NCBI GenBank assembly: GCA_041398965.1
Contig: JAWKTT010000009.1
Span: 101,704 to 165,703, forward strand
Reading direction: 5' to 3'
From: JAWKTT01 sp041398965
GTDB lineage: Bacteria; Planctomycetota; Planctomycetia; Planctomycetales; Planctomycetaceae
Length of the DNA stretch: 64,000 nucleotides
The stretch's first letter is position 1; every line of letters starts with the position of its first letter. Shown in pieces: positions 1 through 9,400 of this stretch. Position numbers and translations under genes: made by a program. Below the pieces are notes generated by a model, which saw only the letters and a program-made list of their open reading frames with translations, searched no databases and was not told where the DNA came from.

Positions 1-499
1 AATTGCTCGCGTGATGGGGCGGGGAAGATTCAGGGATCAAGGGGTTTTCCCAACTTAGCGGTTTACGACATGACCCTCTCCCTCACTGTTGCTTTCCCTA
101 TCTGGAAAGACTTTCCGATGGGGGAGAACGAGCCTCGCGTCGGCTGACGCCTCCGATTCGGGGCATTGAGAAAATGGGGAATGCACGCCAAGGGGGCCGA
201 GATTGCTGCTCGTGGAGGGGGACTGTCGTCGTGGGTGTCTCCCCTCCTATCTCCCCTCTTCCGACTTTTTGACTCGTTGTCCCTCAATCGTGTCCCGCCT
301 CTCTGATTCCTGACGATTCCATTTCCCTTTCGACGCAACAGCGTTTACAATTCTTTCAGACCTCCAAGACGACGTTTTGGGAGAGGGTTGGGGTGTGTAC
401 AGGGATGGCTTTCCCCGCTGAGGCCGCGCGCGATGAGGCGTCTGCGAGTCTTGAAGTTGCTGAGTGTATGTTCGGTGTCATTGATCGCCGGAGGAATTC
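1..499. other. Leading intergenic stretch without a recognisable gene
   Basis: No reading frame here resembles a known protein family; the ORFs present are short and low in complexity. A dispersed motif GTCGGCTGACGC sits at about 140-150 and recurs at about 3519-3530, with a related inverted copy at about 49121-49137. The 3' part carries the leader of the vWA gene, with a good ribosome binding site (GGAGGA) about 5 bases before its ATG. Confidence 0.5.
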
Positions 500-2380
500 A
501 TGAATCGTCTGTTCACATTGTTAGGCCCGGCTCTTGCGGTCTCGGTCATTATCCATGCTGTGATTCTCTTCGGCTTGTTCATGTGGAAGATGGCCGATCA
601 GATCATTCCCGCACGACTGATGGTCGAATCGGTTTTTGAAGAAGAGCGAGACACCGAAGAGTTCACGCAGGAGATGAGTATCGACACGACGGTCTCGGAC
701 AGCCTGTCGGCCACTTCGGGGGGCATGGTCACCGGGAACATCGGGGCAGCAAGTTCAAAACCGATGGCGATGCAAAACGTCCTCGAATCGAAGGCGATGC
801 AGAACCCAACCGTCAATATCACGAAGCTGGCCAGCATCACGATGTCGGGGGCGGGAGATGTTGCTGTCGATTTAGGTGAAGGTCAGGTTTCGGGAGAGGT
901 TGGGGCTCGAGTTGAAGGCTATGGAGCAGCGATGCACCGCCTCACCCAGGAAATCCGCCGGATGATGCGACAAGAACAGGTGCTCGTTGTCTGGCTGTTC
1001 GACGCCTCAATCAGTCTGAAGGATGATCGCGACGAAATCCGGGACAACTTCCACAAGATTTACGAAGAGCTGGACATCGCCCGTCAGCAGGCGGAGACGA
1101 AGAAGGCGAAGCATGGTCATCTGGAAACCGTGATTGCCGCCTTCGGTAAGACGATTACCTACATCACTCCCAAGCCAACGTCCGATCTGAAAGAGATTCA
1201 GGAAGCAATCGACAAGGTGCATGATGATCCTTCGGGCGAAGAGAACACCTATCAGTCGATTCTCGATGTGATCGATCGTTATGGCAAACTGGCGAACAGT
1301 TCCAAGCGCAAACTTGTCATTGTGATGATGACCGACGAAACAGGTATCGACCCTCAGGCACTGGAAGATACGGTCGCCAAAACCAAGCTGTATAAGTCGC
1401 CAGTCTTCTTCCTGGGGCGCGAAGCGATCTTCGGATACCCCTATGCTCGACTCCGCTGGCAGAACCCCGAAACCAAGGTGACATACCCGGTCAACGTCGA
1501 CCGTGGACCCGAAACGGCGATGCCAGAAGCGTTGCAGTGGACCGGCTTCGGCGGACGTTGGGACTCGGCATCGAGTGGCTTCGCCCCGTACGCACAAGCT
1601 CGGCTCGTGAAGGAGTCGGGGGGGATCTTCTTCATGCTGCAGTCGGAAGAGAAAGATCTCGCAGGGAGTGCAGCACGACTCGAACGGAAGTTTGATGACA
1701 TCCGGATGAAGCAGTACGAACCGGACCTCGACTCAGAACGGGACTACGTCTCGGTGCGGGACAAGAGCGACTTCCGTCGAACCATTTGGAACGTCATCAA
1801 GACACTCAACCCGCATCTTGACCGGGAATTGAACATTGCCGACCATTACCCAATCGAACCCGATGGATTTCGGGAGACGGCCGCTCAGCAGTTTCAGCGG
1901 GGACTGCGGGCTTCCCAGATGACCAAGAGTGCCATCGAGACGCTCGAGAAACTTCGGCCACAGCGAGACTTGGAACCTCAAGCACGCTGGCGGGCTGCGT
2001 ATGACCTGAGCTATGCCCAGTTGTTGGCGTATCAGGTTCGCATCTTCCAATACCTCTTGGCAGCCGACAATCATGCCAAGAACCCTCCGCTCCCGAAGGA
2101 TCCGAAATCGAATCGCTGGGACCGAACCTATGCCAGCAAGCTGATCGAGCCGACGCCAGAGCAAATCAAGGCGACCGGAGTTGATGTGAAGGAACTTGAA
2201 GAAGCCCGGAAAAAGGCTTTGGCGATGTACGATTACATCATTGAGCAGCATCCGGGAACACCGTGGGCTCAACGAGCCGGTCAGGAGAAGACCTGGGGCT
2301 TCGGGATGCAGTTCGTCGATCGCTTCTACGATCCGAAGTACTTCGATCCGAAAGAAATTGCCAAGATTCCGAAGTTCTAA
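500..2380 (+). CDS. vWA-domain membrane-anchored protein
   Basis: The 626-residue protein has an N-terminal hydrophobic segment (about residues 8-29), so it is probably membrane-anchored. A von Willebrand factor A domain follows from about residue 155 to 400. The metal-ion-dependent adhesion site is seen as D168-A-S-I-S172 (DxSxS), with a later TDE element after a hydrophobic strand. The C-terminal ~230 residues are helical, charged and unassigned. The start is supported by GGAGGAATTC directly before ATG. vWA domains bind protein ligands through a metal ion, but the partner here is unknown. The next gene on the same strand is a STAS-domain protein 273 bases downstream, too far to assume an operon. 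Confidence 0.85.
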   Translation: MNRLFTLLGPALAVSVIIHAVILFGLFMWKMADQIIPARLMVESVFEEERDTEEFTQEMSIDTTVSDSLSATSGGMVTGNIGAASSKPMAMQNVLESKAMQNPTVNITKLASITMSGAGDVAVDLGEGQVSGEVGARVEGYGAAMHRLTQEIRRMMRQEQVLVVWLFDASISLKDDRDEIRDNFHKIYEELDIARQQAETKKAKHGHLETVIAAFGKTITYITPKPTSDLKEIQEAIDKVHDDPSGEENTYQSILDVIDRYGKLANSSKRKLVIVMMTDETGIDPQALEDTVAKTKLYKSPVFFLGREAIFGYPYARLRWQNPETKVTYPVNVDRGPETAMPEALQWTGFGGRWDSASSGFAPYAQARLVKESGGIFFMLQSEEKDLAGSAARLERKFDDIRMKQYEPDLDSERDYVSVRDKSDFRRTIWNVIKTLNPHLDRELNIADHYPIEPDGFRETAAQQFQRGLRASQMTKSAIETLEKLRPQRDLEPQARWRAAYDLSYAQLLAYQVRIFQYLLAADNHAKNPPLPKDPKSNRWDRTYASKLIEPTPEQIKATGVDVKELEEARKKALAMYDYIIEQHPGTPWAQRAGQEKTWGFGMQFVDRFYDPKYFDPKEIAKIPKF

Positions 2381-2653
2381 GGGGCCTTGGGGCAGAGGAC
2401 TTCTGAGTTCTACAAACTTCACTCATCGGGACAAATTCAATCTTTCCGTTGTGTGGGCGAGCGTGTATGGTGGACTGTGGACGCATCGGGTTCCGGTCGA
2501 CACTTCTTGGGTGTCAAAAACCGATGCGGTGGGCAATGGTGGTCGAGTTCTCCGAGATTGTGTTCCCCCAAGTCGGCTCTCCTTGGAGGAGGGTCGTGCG
2601 TGAGGGGCAACAGACTTTAAGAACCGGCTGCATCGACGCGGAGTGACGATCTC

Positions 2654-3004
2654 ATGAAACAAGCAACATCTTTTTCGGCAGAGTATCCCCCCGGATTCGT
2701 ACTGTTCCGCATGCATGATGTCAGTGGCTTTGGAAACGAAGCGCTGGCGGGGGAACTGGTGGCAGCACTTCCTGACGAATCGACAGACCCCGCACCCAAC
2801 ATCTTGGTCGACTGTGCCGATGTACAAAACCCGAACTCGATGTTCCTCGAGTCGCTTGTACAACTCAGTCGTCGGGCACATCAGCGATCCGTCGGTTTCG
2901 CGCTTTGTAATGTCAAAGCACACCTGAAGGAGGTACTGGGCATCTCGAATCTCGACAGAATCTGGACCATTCACGAAAGCCTCGAAGAAGCTCTCGCCTC
3001 CTGA
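2654..3004 (+). CDS. STAS-domain protein (anti-sigma factor antagonist-like)
   Basis: This 116-residue protein has the size and alternating strand/helix pattern of STAS domains: a central strand ILVDCADVQN, then a helix of the form LESLVQLSRRAHQRS and a strand GFALCNVK. Canonical SpoIIAA-type antagonists carry a phosphorylatable Ser after the DxS/T element. Here the equivalent turn reads NPNSMFLESL, so a Ser is present nearby. STAS proteins usually sequester anti-sigma factors or act in stressosome-like switches. No partner kinase or phosphatase lies next to it, so the specific role is not known. A GGAG precedes the ATG by about 10 bases. Confidence 0.7.
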   Translation: MKQATSFSAEYPPGFVLFRMHDVSGFGNEALAGELVAALPDESTDPAPNILVDCADVQNPNSMFLESLVQLSRRAHQRSVGFALCNVKAHLKEVLGISNLDRIWTIHESLEEALAS

Positions 3005-3850
3005 TCGATGGAGGAGTGACGGTAAGGTTCCGATGCTCTGGCACTGGGGCGTTATCGGGTCAGCGTCCTCAGACACGATTTTTGTGTTGAGGGTTGAGGA
3101 AAGCTTTTCCCTATTCCACGCTGTTGAAGTCTCAGTGTTGAAGGACTTTCCATTGGGGGAGAAGGGGGGGTGCAGTCGCTGTCTGGGGTTGGTTCATTTG
3201 TCCAGTCAGGGTCACGGTCGGGCCAACGGCCCAGCAGGTTGTCTAGCCTAGGCCATCGGCCTAGGACTGAAGGCAGGAGTTCACGCGAGAGGGCTGAAGG
3301 CCCGGCTAGTTGCCCCAGAACTTGCCAACGGGCCGGGCCTTCAGCCCTCGACAGACAATCTTGGGCCGATTCCCCAGTCCGCTGGACTGGGCTAGACAAT
3401 GTTCCGGGGCGTTGCCCCTGCTGTTTTGCCAACATCACCACGTCACCTGCCAAACTTGTTCGCGGTGAACAGATGAGCAACCCCCAATTGGCGACTGCAC
3501 CCGAGAAGGGGTTACGTGTCGGCTGACGCTTCCAGAGCCCGTGTGCCGAACAGTTTTCGGTTTCGCGGGTCGAATTCCGACTCTGCCTGGCAGCGGGGCG
3601 TTGTCATCGCACCCTGAACAGGGTGTTCGAGAGAAATGCATGAACTCGGATGGGCAGGTCGATTGCATTCCCGTACCGCCCCGTTTAACTTCGCTCATGC
3701 GAATCGCGTGTGCGACGCGAAGAGTTTGATCTTGCTCCCTCTCCCCCGCAATTCTGGTGAGAGGATGATGTCGATTGTTGGGGACGGGTCTCCCGGTTCG
3801 ACAACCGTTAGCGACACGCACACGTGCGATTTTTGACCTGAAAGAGTGTT
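3005..3850. other. Intergenic region rich in palindromes
   Basis: No convincing gene. It contains a perfect 8-bp inverted repeat, CCTAGGCC-atc-GGCCTAGG, at 3247-3265. It also has a perfect 18-bp inverted repeat with arms at 3289-3306 and 3332-3349, and the self-complementary CAGTCCgctGGACTG near 3380. The dispersed motif GTCGGCTGACGC lies at about 3519-3530. These look like REP-type intergenic repeats. ORFs across them are only open because of the repeat composition. Confidence 0.6.
3247..3349. repeat. Palindrome cluster (REP-like)
   Basis: An 8-bp inverted repeat around ATC (3247-3265) is followed by an 18-bp perfect inverted repeat with arms 3289-3306 and 3332-3349 and a 25-base loop. The arms read GAGGGCTGAAGGCCCGGC and its complement. 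No T-run follows, so it is not a classical terminator on either strand. It lies between two co-oriented genes. Confidence 0.6.
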
Positions 3851-5326
3851 ATGGCGACCCCTGAAGAACTCCCCTCCGCGGATGAACGTGTCCGACTTCA
3901 AAAGTATCTCGCTTCCTGCGGCCTTGGCTCGCGGCGGGCGTGTGAAGAATTCATTTCGGCCGGCCGCGTCACCATCGACGGCGTCGTCGCCGAGACGCTG
4001 GGGGTCAGCGTCAACCCGAAAGAACAGGTCATCACGCTTGATGGCGAACGACTGCGTCGAGAGCGGCGGAAGTATTACATGCTGCACAAGCCTCCCGGGT
4101 TCTTGTGTACGAATCACGATCCCGAAGGTCGTCCCCGTGTCATTGACCTGTTCCCCAAAGGGGGGCCTCGATTGTTCACGGTCGGGCGTCTTGATGAAGA
4201 CAGCGAAGGTCTCCTGATCGTCACGAACGATGGCGATCTCGCCCAGAAACTCGCTCATCCGAAGTTTCAGATCTTCCGAACGTATCAAGTTCAAGTTGCT
4301 GGGAATCCGACGGCGGAAACGCTGGAACAATTGCAACAGGGGATGTACTTCACCGAAGGGAAGTTCCGGGTCCGAGGAATCAAGACTCTGAAGAAACAGG
4401 GGAAAAGCACCCATCTGGAAATCGTCCTTGGTGAAGGCCAGAACCGGGAGATTCGCCGTCTTCTCGCCCGCGTCGGTCACAAGGTGATGTCTCTGAAGCG
4501 GGTTGCCTATGGACCGCTCAAACTGGGGAGCCTGTCGAAAGGTCGGGCCCGCGAACTGACGCGAGAGGAACTCGCATCGCTGCACGAACTGCTCGAACGG
4601 ATTACCGGAGAGGCAAGCACCATTGTCCCCGCGTTGCGATCACGAGGAGGCCGATCTCCACGAGACGCCAAGTCGGCGGGACGCACTCGCAGCGGCAGTC
4701 GCCCTGTCACAGGACCTCGCTCGGGGAACAAGTCCATCGGCGGAAAGACTGTCGGCAGCAAGTCGACGGGAGGTCGATCAGTTGGCGGGAAGAGCATTGG
4801 CGGTAAGTCGGTCGGTGGCAAGAGCGTCGGCAGTCGGGCGGGGAGTGATCCCGCAGCAGAGGTCCGCGGCCCGAAACGACCGGCGACTCGTCCACCACAA
4901 AAGCCGTTCGTTCCCGAAGAGACAACTCGCGTCGCCTCGGCGGAAGACGACTTCATCGTCCGCAAGGCTCCGCGACCCGCAGGAGGCGCCATTCGGAAGA
5001 CTCCGACCGGCGGAACTGGCCCGCGTGCGACAAACGCCAAGACTGGCACTCCCCAAGCGGGGGGTACGAGATCGGGGCGCCCGCGACCCGGAGCGGCTAA
5101 GTCGGCGACAGGAGCGAAGCCAGTGGGGGGAGCGACTGGTGCAGCCGGGAAAAAGAAGAAGGCGAGCAGCGCGAAGAGTTCCCGCAAGGGAGAGGTGCGT
5201 CGACCCGCGAAGTCGGGCGACCAAGACGCCGGCCATTCTCGTCGACCGACCGGCTCCTCCGGCAAAGGCCCCAACACTGGTCCCACCTCAGGCCCCAAGC
5301 GATCGGGAAAACCTCGTCGCCCCTAA
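3851..5326 (+). CDS. rluB: Pseudouridine synthase, RsuA/RluB/E/F family, with long low-complexity tail
   Basis: Residues ~14-60 form an S4 RNA-binding domain (QKYLASCGLGSRRACEEF). Residues ~70-240 form the pseudouridine synthase domain, with the catalytic motif GRLDEDSEGLL and Asp115. The family isomerises uridine to pseudouridine in ribosomal RNA; RluB acts on 23S helix 89 and RsuA on 16S. The domain order fits, but the exact target cannot be fixed from sequence. Typical members are 230-300 residues; this one is 491. The extra ~235 C-terminal residues are Lys/Arg/Gly/Ser/Pro-rich, with a run of VGGKS/IGGKS repeats at about residues 295-325. This basic tail is probably disordered and may add RNA affinity. 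Confidence 0.88.
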   Translation: MATPEELPSADERVRLQKYLASCGLGSRRACEEFISAGRVTIDGVVAETLGVSVNPKEQVITLDGERLRRERRKYYMLHKPPGFLCTNHDPEGRPRVIDLFPKGGPRLFTVGRLDEDSEGLLIVTNDGDLAQKLAHPKFQIFRTYQVQVAGNPTAETLEQLQQGMYFTEGKFRVRGIKTLKKQGKSTHLEIVLGEGQNREIRRLLARVGHKVMSLKRVAYGPLKLGSLSKGRARELTREELASLHELLERITGEASTIVPALRSRGGRSPRDAKSAGRTRSGSRPVTGPRSGNKSIGGKTVGSKSTGGRSVGGKSIGGKSVGGKSVGSRAGSDPAAEVRGPKRPATRPPQKPFVPEETTRVASAEDDFIVRKAPRPAGGAIRKTPTGGTGPRATNAKTGTPQAGGTRSGRPRPGAAKSATGAKPVGGATGAAGKKKKASSAKSSRKGEVRRPAKSGDQDAGHSRRPTGSSGKGPNTGPTSGPKRSGKPRRP

Positions 5327-5332
5327 CAGCCT

Positions 5333-5449
5333 GTTGAAACACGTGGGGCAGGCTTTCCAGCCTGACATGGTGCCGTGTGATGTCTCGGCAACAAGGCGTA
5401 CGAGATGCTCTTGTCAGATTGGAAATCTGATCCACGGTCGTGTTTCAAC
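5333..5449. repeat. MITE/REPIN-like element between convergent genes
   Basis: Perfect 11-bp terminal inverted repeats GTTGAAACACG (5333-5343) and CGTGTTTCAAC (5439-5449) enclose two smaller hairpins, CAGGCTttccAGCCTG and TCAGATTggaAATCTGA. It fills the space between the 3' ends of the pseudouridine synthase and the DUF6807 gene, so it could also act as a bidirectional transcript end. There is no T-run. The GCCTGAC core resembles the palindromes at the ends of the 233-bp elements near 36.2 and 37.5 kb. Confidence 0.6.
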
Positions 5450-5455
5450 CGTCTG

Positions 5456-6412
5456 CTAACGGTCAACAGCGTCGACGACTTCGAACTGATGGTGGGGGGC
5501 GGGGGACTTGATGACGCGTTGGGCGGGGCGGGCGGACCACTCTTTTTGCAGCTTATTGGCTCGGTCGGCTGCGACTGGTCCGCGATGGATATGGAGCAGG
5601 TGCCGGAGATGCAGGGGGGCTTCGGGGGTGATGATGATCGGGCCATCGAAACAGATGGAGGCTCCCATCCACCCATCGGCCCGGACGTGCCATTTGTGCG
5701 GATAGCCGACGTTTTCGGGATGGTCGAAGTACGTGATCCCCTCGATCTGTTCGTCGCGCGAGCCGTCGGAGTCGGTGACGGGCATTGGCCCGGAGTAGTC
5801 GACCCAGCGAGCCGGTTGACCGAAGAGGGCAGGTTCTCCTTGTGCTTCTTCGCTGTTGGTGAGTTGTCCGCCGCCGAAATGAACCGACAGCGACTTTGCG
5901 ACACGGACGGCGAGGAAGCCGAAGTTGGTCTGCTGGAATTCGATTGATGCCGCCCGAGGTGTGAAGGTCGACTCCAGTGAGAGGGTGTATTCGCCGTCGT
6001 CCAACGGACGAAGTGTGGCGATCAGTTGTTGTTCGACGAGCGGAGTCGGGTCGTGACCGTCGAGCCAGTGCAACTGCACCGCCATGACGGCTGCCTCGTC
6101 GCCATCGGCATAGACTTGCCACGTTGATTGCCGAATGATCGCAGTTGCTGAGATGCCCCAGAAGTCGATCCCCAACAGTTTATGGTGGGCGAACCAGACC
6201 GACGCATGATGATCGTGGTTGGGGGCACCGGGATGCCCCATGCGAGTGAGACTGCGTTTCGAGTCGGGACCGTTCAGTGGGAAGAAGCAAGGTCGAGGAA
6301 GATGATCGCCAAAGTTCCAGCGAGTCACCTCGACCCCATCGATAAGAAACGACACCTCCCGCTGTGCCAGTGGAACGATTTCGCAACGAGGCAAAGGCAT
6401 GATCTCTCCCAC
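5456..6412 (-). CDS. DUF6807 ('methane oxygenase PmoA-like') protein
   Basis: This 318-residue protein matches the family annotated as PmoA-like/DUF6807. The characteristic His-rich stretch GHPGAPNHDHHASVWF lies around residues 58-73, and a C-terminal segment LHIHRGPVAAD near residue 280. Despite the database name, the family is not part of particulate methane monooxygenase; no membrane segments are seen. Family members are common beside planctomycete sugar and sulfatase catabolism genes, and the fold is thought to be a carbohydrate-mutarotase-like beta sandwich. It starts 6 bases after the stop of the upstream PSCyt1-type gene, so the two are probably cotranscribed. The biochemical role is unknown. 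Confidence 0.75.
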   Translation of the reverse strand: MGEIMPLPRCEIVPLAQREVSFLIDGVEVTRWNFGDHLPRPCFFPLNGPDSKRSLTRMGHPGAPNHDHHASVWFAHHKLLGIDFWGISATAIIRQSTWQVYADGDEAAVMAVQLHWLDGHDPTPLVEQQLIATLRPLDDGEYTLSLESTFTPRAASIEFQQTNFGFLAVRVAKSLSVHFGGGQLTNSEEAQGEPALFGQPARWVDYSGPMPVTDSDGSRDEQIEGITYFDHPENVGYPHKWHVRADGWMGASICFDGPIIITPEAPLHLRHLLHIHRGPVAADRANKLQKEWSARPAQRVIKSPAPHHQFEVVDAVDR

Positions 6413-6418
6413 AGAGGT

Positions 6419-9400
6419 TTAATCGAGAAGACGGAACTCGGCGGTGGCGATGAGGGCGTGGGCGAGGCTGCTCCAGCGGTTCTTTGCTTCGGTCTCTGGA
6501 GAGACTGAGGAGTTGTCGAGCGGGGCTTGTGTGAGATACCCCTTCGCCCGGCTCACTTCGTCTTCTCTTGGCGGACGACCTAAGAGCTTGAGATAGAGAG
6601 TGGCAATCCGAGCTTCTTCTGAGGAGTGTTCTTCGGCGAGGAGGCTTTCTGCAATCTTTGCAGAGTGCTGCCGGACGAAGGGGCTGTTGAACATCCAGAG
6701 GGCTTGCGACGGAACTGTTGTGCGGGAACGTTCCCCCGTGCAGACGTCGGGGTCGGCAAAGTTGAAGAGGGTCAACTCGTCGGGGAGGTCGTTCCGGATA
6801 ATCGGCAAGTAGAGGCTGCGGCGGGCACTTGGGACGGGGCCTTGATTGTCTTTCGCTTCGCCCGGATTGTTCCCGACGGCTGACTCGCCAAGATGCGTGA
6901 CGGACGACCCACCTGCAGTTTGGTCGAGGGAGTCGGAAGCGAGAAGGATGGCATCGCGGATCGACTCGGCTGTGATAGGACGTCTTTCGTGGCGCCAGAG
7001 TAACCGATTTTCGGGGTCTGCCTGGAAGGTCCCTTCGCTGTACTGCGACCCCAGCCGATAGGTGCGGCTGAGAACAATCTGGCGGATGAGTTGCTTCGTT
7101 GACCAGTTCGACTCGATAAAGTTCAGGGCGAGGAAGTCGAGCAACTCGGGGTGCGTGGGACGATCGCCGAGTTCGCCAAAGTTGTCGACTGTCCTGACGA
7201 GACCGGCCCCCATGAGATGTTGCCAAACGCGGTTGACGGTAACGCGAGGGGTGAGCGGGTTCTGTGGACTGACGAGCCAGTCGGCGAGTTCGCGTCGACC
7301 ACTTTCGCCGGTGGAAATCTCGACCGGTTCACTGACATCAACCACTTGCAGAAAGCCGCGAGGAGCTTTCGAGCCGCGATTGTGAGGCTCGCCACGAATA
7401 CAGATCGCACAGTCCTCGGGCTGTTCCCGGTCTGAGGCGGCCATTGCCATGGGTGCCGGGGGTGGGGCTTGTCCCTTCAACTTCTTCAGTTCAGCCTCGA
7501 ACTCTTTGACGGTCGAGGTGAGTTGTGCTTGTTGCTGTTGGCGTTGCTTTCGCGCTTCGATCTCGGCGAGTTGTTCTGGCGTTAGCTCGGGGGTCTCAAT
7601 GGAGGGGGTCGATTGCGGTTTGGTGTTCGGGTCTGGGCTTGCGGTTGGGGGAGAGGCTTTTTTCCAAACGAGTTTGGGCGACTCCTTGAGGGCATCAACA
7701 GGGACGAACTGCACGGCATCCGCAATAACATGACCGGTGGTGTTGGTCGTCGAGATGACCACAGAACCGGTCTTGCCCGCTTGAAAGGTGAAGCGGCCTA
7801 GTGGATGGAATAGACCTTCCAGTGATGGTTTCTGTTCTTGATTGACGAACAGTTCCGTCGAGCCGTTGGCATGGTTTACGGTCACCGGAACCTTCGCGTC
7901 TCGACCGGTGTTGGCAGTGTAAGAGACGCGAACCTCGTATTCGCCGGCAACAAGAATTTCCGGAACATAGGTGACCGACTTCATCCCTTTGTCCTGACGA
8001 TCATCATGGATATAGCCTGCACCAACATAGCTCGGCGAGAGCTTCGACGACTTCCAGTAGCCGACCTTTGTGGCGGCTGTGTCGTCAACGACGATCCCTA
8101 AGTACTCTTGTGGAGAGTTGCCTGTGCTGGAGTCTGAGGGGGAATCGAGTTTTGTCAGTTTGTCGAGTTGAGACTTCGCGTCACGGAGTTGTTGTTCCAG
8201 TCGTTTGACCGCCTCGGCATGTTCACGAAGTGCCTCGGCATGGGCCTCAGTGAGGGGGAGGGGAACCTCGTTCCAACCGGAGACATTGACGTTCCCCATA
8301 CGGATTCCAAAGACGGTTGTTGTACTGCGAAGAATCCCCCCCATCGCGTAGTAGTCGGCTGTTGGGATCGGATCGAATTTGTGATCGTGGCAACGGGCAC
8401 AGCCGATCGTCATCCCGAGAAACGTCTTCCCGATTGTGTCTAGCTGTTCATCGACGACGTCCATGTGGAGTTTTTCTTTGTCGCGCTCACTGAGCATTTT
8501 CGGGCCGATGACGAGGTAGCCGGTCGCGATGACCTGCTCGGCTCGCTGGGCATCTGACCGTGCTGGCAGGAGATCACCGGCGATCTGTTCGCGGACGAAT
8601 TGATGAAATGGCTTATCCTGGTTGAAGGCGCTGACGACATAGTCACGATATCGCCAGGCTTCCTTATGAGTGAGGTTGATGTCGCCTCCGTTCGAGTCCG
8701 CATAGCGGGCGAGATCAAGCCAGTGGCGACCCCAATGTTCGCCAAACTGGGGGGAGGCCAGGAGTCGATCGACAACTGTTTCGAGAGCCGTCGGGGAGGT
8801 GTCGGCGATGAATGCGTTGATCTCGTCGGTTGTCGGAGGGAGGCCTGTGATGTCGAAGGTCAGTCGGCGAAGTAACGCGTGTCGATCGGCATCGGGCATC
8901 GGGACGATCCCGGCTGACTGACGTTTCGCTTCGAGGAATCGATCAATCGGATCGAGCGACCATGTGTCAGGTGTTGCGTCGGGGATGGGGTGTCGACGGA
9001 GCGGTTGAAAGGCCCAGTGTTCCCGGGCGGCGGCGATGTCGATGACGCGGGTCTCTCGGGTGGGGGCTGCTCCCTCGCGGGGGTCGGGGGCACCCATCTC
9101 GATCCATTTGACGAAGTTGTCGACGACCTGCTGAGGGAGACGCTGCTTGGGAGGCATCTCAAAACCGTCATAGCGAATCGCAGCAATCAGCAGGCTCTCG
9201 TCGACCTTGTGTGGCACGACGGCCGGTCCAGAGTCGCCCCCTTTGCGAATCCCCTCTCGGGTATCGAGCGAGAGTCCCCCCTGAATCTTCTCGCCGTTGG
9301 CCGAGTGGCATTGATAACAATGGGCCACAAGGACAGGACGAATCTGCTTCTCGAAGAACGCGGTCTGAATGTCATCAGGCGTGTTGGCTTCGCCGGTTGG

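Noticed and set aside
4623..5459. 278-codon frame overlapping the tail of the pseudouridine synthase
   Set aside because: Caused by the repetitive GC-rich tail; Arg-rich and featureless, whereas the other frame continues a clear enzyme.
6180..7226. 348-codon minus-strand frame under the PSCyt1 gene
   Set aside because: Arg/Ser/Pro-rich shadow of the DUF1553 domain, which has clear family motifs in another frame.
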